Shown one piece after another: positions 1-5,640 of a DNA stretch of 5,640 nucleotides; position 1 is the stretch's first letter, and each line of letters begins with the position of its first letter. The stretch is from an uncultured Lachnospiraceae bacterium. Its GTDB lineage: Bacteria; Bacillota; Clostridia; Lachnospirales; Lachnospiraceae. The stretch covers positions 1-5,640 of the forward strand of contig CACXFW010000500.1 in the NCBI GenBank assembly GCA_902767065.1, given 5' to 3'. The notes under the pieces were generated by a model that made no database searches, was not told the DNA's origin, and saw only the letters and a program-made list of their open reading frames with translations. The position numbers and the translations under genes were made by a program.

Positions 1-36
1 CATCTTCATAGGCAGACAAGGCCTGCAAAGCAGGAA

Positions 37-120
37 CCTCCCCCCACAACCTCAGACAGGAGCGTCGTCAGACGCGGCATACGTGCGAAGCATGGATGGT
101 CTGAGGTCTGTGGGTGGAGG
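37..120. repeat. Branched inverted-repeat element downstream of the nucleotidyltransferase gene
   Basis: Arms 37-57 and 99-120 pair with one mismatch and one bulged base, containing ACCTCAGAC/GTCTGAGGT. The 41-base interior has two smaller hairpins: GCGTC/GACGC (62-66 with 71-75, four-base loop) and CATAC/GCATG (78-82 with 90-94, one mismatch that becomes a G-U wobble on the minus-strand RNA). The result looks like a three-way junction. It starts 28 bases after the nucleotidyltransferase stop and lacks a following T-run. Another small hairpin (CCTGC/GCAGG, 22-34) sits next to it. It could be an extragenic palindromic repeat or a structured 3' RNA. No gene is seen in 1-148. Confidence 0.7.
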
Positions 121-136
121 GGCTGTGAATAGTTAC
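118..136. repeat. Copy 1 of a short direct repeat ending in TGAATAGTTAC
   Basis: The 19 bases here match 1179-1197 at 16 positions, including an exact 11-base TGAATAGTTAC and an initial AGGGG. In both places the motif directly follows a hairpin in non-coding DNA. The two copies bracket the nucleotidyltransferase gene, one past its stop and one in its leader. Confidence 0.45.
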
Positions 137-148
137 TCTAAATAAGTA

Positions 149-1096
149 TCAGTTCCACAATGCCGCAGGATATACCCCATCCTGCGTAAGAGCCAGAAAA
201 CTCTGCTTTACGGAGTCGATGTCCTCTTGATAGGTGACCCCGAACCATCTGTCATCCGTCGGAAGCACGGTTACCCTTGCCTGGCCGCTCTTCAGCATAT
301 CATCCACAATCACCGGAAGAAGGAATTCCGCCTTTGTCTCGTCCGCCGTTCCGGTCTTCCTCTTCAGAAAAGATACGAACCGGTCCTGCAGAACGTTCAG
401 AAACTCCTCCCCGAAACCCCACATATTCATGGAGGCAAGGGACTTCGGATCCAGGGAACGTATCACACCGTCCTCATCCGGCGCTTTACAGCCGCCTTCG
501 CATCGCGTGATATTCTTTGTCTCCCTGATTCCCGTCAGCGTTCCGCTTTCGTCAACACTGCACACGCCACGGGTCACTCCCCCGTTTTCGGAGAGCGTAT
601 TCTCCAGGATAAAGCCCGCCATGCAGATCTGATGCAGGGAAGCAGTTTCCTTCTGGTTTGCCGGATCGGCAAGCCAGTCATGAATCAGGGAAAATGCTTT
701 CTTCCCGTAATAATCGTCCGCATTAATCACACAGAACGGTTCCCGGACAACCCCCTTGCAGGCAAGGATTGCCTGTCCGGTTCCCCACGGCTTTTTTCTC
801 TCGGGAGGACATGTAAACCCGGCGGGAAGGTCATTTTTCTCCTGAAAAACGTATGCCGTATCGACAACGCGCTCGATCCTTTTTCCGATTACCTCCCGGA
901 AGTCCTGCTCCAGATCCTTCCGGATCACGAATACCACCCGGTCAAAGCCCGCATGAATCGCATCATAGATCGAATAATCCATAATGATCTCTCCTGACGG
1001 GCCAAAACTGGTAAGCTGTTTGATCCCCTGGCCAAACCGGCTTCCGATTCCGGCCGCCATGATGACCAGGCTGGTATGGATATCTGAATTCGACAT
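149..1096 (-). CDS. Nucleotidyltransferase family protein (sugar-phosphate nucleotidyltransferase-like)
   Basis: This predicted 315-residue cytoplasmic enzyme has a GT-A-like nucleotidyltransferase fold. Such enzymes join a nucleoside triphosphate to a sugar phosphate, giving an NDP-sugar and pyrophosphate. The N-terminal nucleotide-binding loop is LVIMAAGIGSRFGQGIKQL (10-28), with G-x-G-x-R and a following Lys. Other family landmarks are GEIIMDYSIYDAIHAGFDRV (35-54), KPWGTGQAI (102-110), the metal-site segment CVINADDYYG (122-131), MNMWGF (223-228) and DDRWFGVTY (281-289) near the C-terminus. No membrane segment is visible and the length is typical of this uncharacterised subfamily. The substrate cannot be read from the sequence. 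It is separated from the transporter by 396 bases rich in hairpins and has its own candidate promoter, so joint regulation is possible but not shown. Neighbourhood to a sugar importer hints at sugar activation but may be coincidental. Confidence 0.85.
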   Translation of the reverse strand: MSNSDIHTSLVIMAAGIGSRFGQGIKQLTSFGPSGEIIMDYSIYDAIHAGFDRVVFVIRKDLEQDFREVIGKRIERVVDTAYVFQEKNDLPAGFTCPPERKKPWGTGQAILACKGVVREPFCVINADDYYGKKAFSLIHDWLADPANQKETASLHQICMAGFILENTLSENGGVTRGVCSVDESGTLTGIRETKNITRCEGGCKAPDEDGVIRSLDPKSLASMNMWGFGEEFLNVLQDRFVSFLKRKTGTADETKAEFLLPVIVDDMLKSGQARVTVLPTDDRWFGVTYQEDIDSVKQSFLALTQDGVYPAALWN

Positions 1097-1100
1097 GATT

Positions 1101-1107
1101 CCCCTCC
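1101..1107 (-). promoter_or_regulatory. Ribosome binding site of the nucleotidyltransferase gene
   Basis: The minus strand reads GGAGGGG four bases before the ATG at 1096. This supports that start over any internal one, and the encoded N-terminus then leads directly into the nucleotide-binding motif. Confidence 0.65.
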
Positions 1108-1154
1108 ATCTGTTCTGAATAGATCATGCAAACCGCTCTGTCCGCCCACAGCGA

Positions 1155-1171
1155 AGAACACGAAGTGTTCT
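1155..1171. repeat. Short perfect hairpin in the leader of the nucleotidyltransferase gene
   Basis: AGAACAC and GTGTTCT (1155-1161 and 1165-1171) pair perfectly around a three-base loop. It lies about 60 bases upstream of the start codon, between the candidate promoter and the ribosome site. It has no T-run after it on the minus strand, so a terminator is unlikely. An mRNA leader structure or part of an extragenic repeat is possible. Confidence 0.5.
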
Positions 1172-1178
1172 GAGCAAT

Positions 1179-1197
1179 AGGGGTGCTGAATAGTTAC
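1179..1197. repeat. Copy 2 of the short direct repeat ending in TGAATAGTTAC
   Basis: This is the partner of 118-136, identical over the final 11 bases. It lies 7 bases from the 1155-1171 hairpin, at the predicted transcript start of the nucleotidyltransferase gene. A related CTGAATAG occurs again at 1115-1122. It is possibly the tail of an extragenic repeat family. Confidence 0.45.
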
Positions 1198-1201
1198 CAT
1201 T

Positions 1202-1230
1202 ATTTTACTACATCCGCCACATGATGAAAA
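1202..1230 (-). promoter_or_regulatory. Candidate housekeeping promoter for the nucleotidyltransferase gene
   Basis: On the minus strand TTTTCA (1225-1230, four of six to TTGACA) and TAAAAT (1202-1207, five of six to TATAAT) are separated by exactly 17 bases. Transcription would start near 1195, giving a leader of about 100 bases that contains the 1155-1171 hairpin. This would let the nucleotidyltransferase be expressed apart from the transporter. It is a motif match only. Confidence 0.4.
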
Positions 1231-1268
1231 GAAAAACCAGATGTAATCCCCTGCCCACAGGCTCGGGC

Positions 1269-1393
1269 GGTTACAGGTCACACCCCGGCCAGCCCCACGA
1301 AAGACACAGGGATCCTGAGTGCAGACTTTCGGGGGTCGAAACGAAGGATCCCTGTGTCTTTCGTGGAGCCGGCCGGGGCAGTGAGCTGTAACC
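1269..1393. repeat. Long inverted repeat (arms about 48 bases) in the intergenic region
   Basis: The inner arms 1283-1316 and 1345-1378 pair at 32 of 34 positions, including AAAGACACAGGGATCCT. The stem continues outward, past one base on one side and two on the other, with 1269-1281 against 1381-1393 (12 of 13). The 28-base central loop holds its own hairpin, TTTCG/CGAAA (1327-1331 with 1337-1341, five-base loop). No long reading frame is needed to explain it and no T-run directly follows on either strand, so it is not a simple terminator. It may be an extragenic palindromic element, a miniature mobile element lacking its transposase, or a stable structured RNA. I see no obvious target-site duplication. 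Confidence 0.85.
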
Positions 1394-1414
1394 GGTGGGG
1401 ACATGAATGGGAAA

Positions 1415-1446
1415 CGGGTGGAGGCTGGTATTTCCAGTCCCACCCG
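1415..1446 (-). terminator. GC-rich hairpin, possible end of the transporter operon
   Basis: The stem CGGGTGG/CCACCCG (1415-1421 with 1440-1446) is followed inward by a small internal loop and CTGG/CCAG (1425-1428 with 1434-1437), with a five-base loop. It begins 46 bases downstream of the binding-protein stop on the minus strand. Only three T follow the stem, so it is a weak fit to an intrinsic terminator. It could instead protect the 3' end of the mRNA. Confidence 0.35.
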
Positions 1447-1456
1447 GATCATTCCG

Positions 1457-1480
1457 ATACACGATCTGCAGATGCAGTAT
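1457..1480. repeat. 24-base dyad just after the binding-protein gene
   Basis: The core ATCTGCAGAT (1464-1473) is a perfect palindrome. It is flanked symmetrically by ATAC (1457-1460) and GTAT (1477-1480), with three unpaired bases on each side. It starts 13 bases past the operon's last stop codon. The symmetry is seen directly. Whether it is an operator, part of a 3' RNA fold or chance is unknown. Confidence 0.4.
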
Positions 1481-1492
1481 ACCGTAAAGATA

Positions 1493-2671
1493 CTAATAGC
1501 TCCTCTTCCGGACCAGCTCCTCCGTGACCATCGTCACCGGATACCTGACGCCGTCAACCGTTACAGACTGGATCGGCGCAAAAGCACTGAACTGCTCCTC
1601 CTCGCAGTAGTTCTTCTTTTCGATCGGCTCACCGGTCTCAAGGTCCATGATCAGGCGGCTCAGCGCCGGACCGTACAGGGGATTGCATTCGGTATCTGCA
1701 GCGATCTGTCCGTTCAGGGTCTCCTCCAGCCCGCCTGTAGCCGAATCAAAGGACAGGATCAGAATCTCGCCCTTCTCAAGGTCCATCCCCGCAGTTTTTC
1801 CCACCTCCGAAATCGCTTCGAGGACACCATAGGCCATATTGTCATTTTCACAATAGATGACGCGGACTTCATCCCCATACCGCTTCAGCGCTTCCAGCGC
1901 GACCTCCTTGCCCTTCGCCTGGACAAAGTCCCCGGATACGCTCTGAAGAATCGTCCATCCATTTTCCCGGGCTGCGTCAAAAAGCGCCTGTGATCTGCCG
2001 ATCTGCGCTGACGATCCTTCTGTCCCCTGGATATGAAGGATGCCCGGATTCATGTCATCAGTGTGCGAATCCAGATACTCCTTCAGCCACGCGCAGGCTC
2101 GTTCCCCCTCCAGCCGGAAGTCAGATCCGATCCATGCGGTATACAGGTCCTCGTCATCCAGGCGCACCTCACGGTCCGCGATGATGACCGGAATACCGGC
2201 TTCCTTCGCCTCCCTCAGCGAACTCGTCCAGCCGGTTTCCACAATCGGATCCAGAACAATATAATCTACACCCTGATCGATGAACTCCCGGATCGCCTTG
2301 ATCTGATTCTCCTGCTTCTGCTGGGCATTGTCAAAGATCAGGTTGTATCCGTTTTCGATGCTGAAAGTACTTTCCACGGAGGCACTGCTCGCAAGACGCC
2401 AGTCTGACTCCGCTCCGATCTGGGAGAACCCGATCGTCAGCTGCTCTCCCCGCCGGATAGCAATTCCGGAGCCGTTCACATAAAACTCAGGACTGCTTCC
2501 CTGTGTTTCCTCCGAAAACGCAGAAAGCTCTTCTCCTGTCTGGTCCTCCCCCGCTTCGCCGGAGCCTGCCCTCTCTTCGCGGCTATGGGAGGCCTGCCTT
2601 GCGCATCCGCATAATCCTGCCAGAACCAGTCCTGACAGGATCATGAGAAATGCGCCTGTTTTCCGATTCAT
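1493..2671 (-). CDS. Lipoprotein sugar-binding protein (YtfQ-like, possible galactofuranose binder)
   Basis: This 392-residue extracellular solute receptor delivers sugar to the permease pair. It has a lipoprotein signal: MNRK, a hydrophobic stretch 7-20, then lipobox LCGC with Cys23 as the likely lipid-bearing residue. A polar, Glu/Ser/Gly-rich tether (about 24-75) follows. The periplasmic-binding-protein (type 1) fold begins near 77 with QLTIGFSQIGAESDWR. Further matches to E. coli YtfQ, recalled from memory, are DNAQQKQENQIKAI (114-127), ETGW and LREAKEAGIPV (145-162), GTEGSS (216-221), SGDFVQAKGKEV (246-257) and ENDNMAYGVLEAI (275-287). This is closer to YtfQ than to RbsB. The ATG overlaps the TAA of permease 2 by one base; the ribosome site is weak (GGAAAG, minus strand 2674-2679), which suggests coupling. 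Being last in the operon is unlike E. coli, where the receptor gene is first. The fold is certain; the exact sugar is an inference. Confidence 0.9.
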   Translation of the reverse strand: MNRKTGAFLMILSGLVLAGLCGCARQASHSREERAGSGEAGEDQTGEELSAFSEETQGSSPEFYVNGSGIAIRRGEQLTIGFSQIGAESDWRLASSASVESTFSIENGYNLIFDNAQQKQENQIKAIREFIDQGVDYIVLDPIVETGWTSSLREAKEAGIPVIIADREVRLDDEDLYTAWIGSDFRLEGERACAWLKEYLDSHTDDMNPGILHIQGTEGSSAQIGRSQALFDAARENGWTILQSVSGDFVQAKGKEVALEALKRYGDEVRVIYCENDNMAYGVLEAISEVGKTAGMDLEKGEILILSFDSATGGLEETLNGQIAADTECNPLYGPALSRLIMDLETGEPIEKKNYCEEEQFSAFAPIQSVTVDGVRYPVTMVTEELVRKRSY

Positions 2672-3696
2672 TACTTTCCACGCTTACGGACAGCTGCAAA
2701 GATACTCTGAATGACGATGAAGACAAACAGCAGGATCGCAGTCAGAATGTTCGGCCAGGAACTGGCAAGCTTTCCGTTCGTCTTGACGATGGAGGAGATG
2801 GTTCCGTTGATCAGTACGCCAAAGAATGTACCGAAAACGTTGCCGACGCCGCCTGTCAAGAGCGTTCCGCCGATGACAGCAGATGAGATTGCATCCATCT
2901 CAAGGCCTGTCGCCTGTGATACGGAACCTGCCATCGTATTCAGACAATAGCAGATGCCGCCGATCGATGTGAGCACGGAGCAAAGCACATGCACCTTCAT
3001 CTTGATCGCCTTGACATTCAGGCCCATCATGGCAGCCGATGTCGCATTTCCGCCCACCGCATACAGGGAGCGGCCGAATCTTGTGTAGCGCAGCATCAGG
3101 AATACGGCTACCAGAACGATCAGGGCAATCACAACCGTGATACGGATGTAAGGCTGCATGATCATTCCCTTTTTGTTTGCGTATCCACCAAAGGGGAAGA
3201 CAATCTTCATGTTTGCCAGATCATAGAACAGCTTGTTGATCTCCTGCGTGATGGATACCTGCTCCGTACTGATCACGGCAGTCATGCCCCGGCAGAAGAA
3301 CATGCCTGCCATCGAAACGATGAAGGGCTGGATCTGCAGGTAGCCGATCAAAAATCCCTGAAGGCATCCGAAGCCGACTCCGACGGCAAGAACCAGAAGC
3401 ATCATAGGAATCGCGCCGATCCCGCTCCGCATGCCGACTGCGAGCATCATGCAGTCCATCGCGACCAAAGCGCCGACGGAGATATCGATTCCTGCCGTCA
3501 GCATGACAAGGGTCAGGCCGCAGGATACGCAGATCAGGCCAGCGTTCGTGATCAGGATGTTCAGGAAGGTCTGAAGATGCGTAAAGCCCTTGTATCCGTA
3601 CGCGATGCAGCCGCCCGCATACAGCACAACAAACAGACCGATGGTGATCAGAAGGAGGATTGTGTTGCTGTTGATACCGCCTTTTTTGTTTTTCAT
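2671..3696 (-). CDS. Sugar ABC transporter permease 2 (YjfF-like)
   Basis: This 341-residue inner-membrane permease is the partner of the YtfT-like protein encoded just upstream. The first membrane segment is at about 12-34. Family landmarks are LTLVMLTAGIDISVG (61-75), IQPFIVSMAGMFFCRGM (122-138), TRFGRSLYAVGGNATSAAMMG (205-225) and LEMDAISSAVIGGTLLTGG (265-283). From memory, the GNATSA block, the GMFF-RG block and the GGTLL-GGVG block are those of E. coli YjfF. The start is supported by a run of six G (minus strand, 3705-3710) 8 bases before the ATG. The preceding permease stops at 3711, leaving a 14-base gap. Its TAA overlaps the ATG of the binding-protein gene by one base (TAATG). The length is normal and no motif is broken. 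Two distinct permeases, rather than one homodimeric RbsC, support a YtfQRT-YjfF-type system. Confidence 0.92.
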   Translation of the reverse strand: MKNKKGGINSNTILLLITIGLFVVLYAGGCIAYGYKGFTHLQTFLNILITNAGLICVSCGLTLVMLTAGIDISVGALVAMDCMMLAVGMRSGIGAIPMMLLVLAVGVGFGCLQGFLIGYLQIQPFIVSMAGMFFCRGMTAVISTEQVSITQEINKLFYDLANMKIVFPFGGYANKKGMIMQPYIRITVVIALIVLVAVFLMLRYTRFGRSLYAVGGNATSAAMMGLNVKAIKMKVHVLCSVLTSIGGICYCLNTMAGSVSQATGLEMDAISSAVIGGTLLTGGVGNVFGTFFGVLINGTISSIVKTNGKLASSWPNILTAILLFVFIVIQSIFAAVRKRGK

Positions 3697-3710
3697 GTTC
3701 CATTCCCCCC

Positions 3711-4777
3711 TTAAACAGCCCTGACGGCTCTTCTCTTCTTCATGAACGCCTTCACAGGCTCAGACTGGATCGATACGATCAGGATGACGATGATCGCCTT
3801 GAACACCGGTGCCTGTGTCGTGGAGACACCCAGAGCATACAGTGTTGTGGTGATCGCCTGGATCGTATACGCGCCGATGATGGAGCCGGCAAGGTTAAAT
3901 CTTCCGCCGCCGAGACTGTTTCCGCCCAGGGCGACCGCGAGGATCGCGTCCATCTCAAGATAGAGGCCGATGTTGTTGGAATCCGCGGAGGTGATTCTGG
4001 AAGAGTTCACGATCCCGGCAATCCCCGCGAACATTCCGCAAAGAACGTAGGTCAGGAATATGATTCTCGTGGAGTTCAGACCGGAGATCCGGCTCGCGCG
4101 CCGGTTGATGCCGACCGACTGGATATAGAGACCGAGCGCGGTCTTCCGGAGCAAGAGCGACATGACAAGCACACAGATCAGCGTGATGATGATCGGCGTC
4201 GGGATCGGTCCGAGGAATCCTCCAAAGAAAGCGTAGGAGGGATTCCTGACATACACGATCAGGTCATTGCACAGCAGAAGACCGATGGCGCGGGCCGCCG
4301 AATACAGGATCAGCGTCGCGACCATGGGCTGGATCTGGAACACTGCCACCAGCGTTCCGTTGAACGCGCCGCACAGAACTCCCATCAGGATTCCGGCCAG
4401 AACCCCGACAAAAAGCGGCACTGCAAGTTCATTTGTGGAAGACACGCCATAGCCTGCCAGAAGCATGCAGCAGAAGCTGGCGCAAAGACTCATCACCGAA
4501 CCGACGGAAATATCGGTTCCCGCGGAGGAGGAAACAACCAGCGTCATGCCGATGGCAAGGATCGCCGCCTCGCTGCCGCGGTTCAGAATATCGATGATAC
4601 GGCCGTACAGAACCACTCCGTTGCTCGTCGTATTCTGCAAAGTGATCATGAAGAATGAAAACGGATTATTCCCGGATGCGATATCGAATATGACATTCAC
4701 TCCCATGACCAGGATCAGGGATACAATCGGAAGCAGCAGGTTCGAGCCTGACAGCCGTCCGAACGAAGACTTCTTTT

Positions 4778-4781
<4 letters not shown>
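3711..4781 (-). CDS. Sugar ABC transporter permease 1 (YtfT-like)
   Basis: This 356-residue integral membrane protein is one half of the channel of a CUT2-type sugar importer. It is strongly hydrophobic, with a first membrane segment at about 14-34 and further segments to about 338. Family landmarks are visible: IDILNRGSEAAILAIGMTLV (63-82), the AGTDISVG motif (87-94, the usual G-(I/T)-D-(L/I)-S-V-G), SVGINRRASRISG (222-234), and LEMDAILAVALGGNSLGGGR (275-294). From memory of the family, these blocks match E. coli YtfT better than RbsC, especially IDILNR and GGRFNL. The length is normal. The start is fixed by a perfect ribosome site and the ATGA overlap with the ATPase gene. The second permease follows 14 bases downstream, so the two are expected to form a heterodimer. 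The substrate (galactofuranose or a similar sugar) is inferred from the company of a YtfQ-like binding protein. Confidence 0.92.

Positions 4782-5640
<859 letters not shown>

Noticed and set aside
37..120. tRNA gene, suggested by the branched fold
   Set aside because: It lacks a seven-base acceptor stem with a CCA-side tail, the GTTCRA T-loop and an anticodon arm of the right size.
227..997. Plus-strand open frame of 256 codons opposite the nucleotidyltransferase gene
   Set aside because: It is antisense to a protein with several conserved motifs; its translation shows no family features.
1096..1195. Riboswitch in the leader of the nucleotidyltransferase gene
   Set aside because: The roughly 100-base leader has only one small hairpin, and I recognise no conserved riboswitch core.
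1269..1393. Intrinsic terminator
   Set aside because: The arms are much too long and no T-run follows on either strand; the nearest T-rich stretch on the minus strand is about 30 bases away.
925..1452. Minus-strand open frame of 175 codons across the intergenic repeats
   Set aside because: It overlaps the nucleotidyltransferase in another frame, runs through the long inverted repeat and has a low-complexity, Cys/Pro/Arg-rich translation with no recognisable domain.
1403..1993. Plus-strand open frame of 196 codons opposite the binding-protein gene
   Set aside because: It is a shadow of the lipoprotein gene, whose match to the YtfQ family is unambiguous.
2989..3714. Plus-strand open frame of 241 codons opposite permease 2
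   Set aside because: It is antisense to a clear membrane protein. Its His/Asp/Gln-rich composition is what the complement of hydrophobic codons gives, and it has no recognisable domain.

Overview
The window looks like chromosomal DNA from a Gram-positive anaerobe of the Clostridia, probably Lachnospiraceae-like. This is an inference from strong G-rich Shine-Dalgarno sites, a lipoprotein-type solute-binding protein, moderately high GC, and the style of the nucleotidyltransferase. I cannot name a species. All five recognisable genes are on the minus strand, so the story reads from high to low coordinates.

From 5640 down to 1493 lies a tightly packed ABC sugar-importer operon of the ribose/galactofuranose type (CUT2 family). 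It contains the C-terminal part of the ATPase (4778-5640, running off the window), permease 1 (YtfT-like, 3711-4781), permease 2 (YjfF-like, 2671-3696) and a lipoprotein solute-binding protein (YtfQ-like, 1493-2671). The junctions are a 4-base ATGA overlap, a 14-base gap carrying a G-rich ribosome site, and a 1-base TAATG overlap. Translational coupling is therefore likely. The binding protein shares long sequence blocks with E. coli YtfQ, and the two permeases pair individually with YtfT and YjfF, so galactofuranose or a related sugar is the best substrate guess. The binding protein is last here, whereas in E. coli it is first.

From 1492 to 1097 lies a 396-base non-coding stretch unusually rich in inverted repeats. 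It holds a 24-base dyad, a GC-rich hairpin that may end the operon, a long inverted repeat with arms of about 48 bases (1269-1393), a plausible promoter (1202-1230) and a short hairpin in the leader of the next gene. Then comes a sugar-phosphate nucleotidyltransferase-like gene (149-1096). Below it, 1-148 is non-coding and holds another folded element (37-120), with a 21/22-base outer stem and two inner hairpins.

The most notable oddity is at the right edge. Upstream of the second ATP-binding domain, the ATPase frame does not read as the end of a first ABC domain. It reads as a second, diverged copy of the Walker B/D-loop segment found 212 codons further on in the same protein. This is either a real rearrangement between paralogous ATPase genes or an assembly chimera. 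The rest is a recognisable transporter operon plus a metabolic gene, and I see no clear evidence of a wholly new system.
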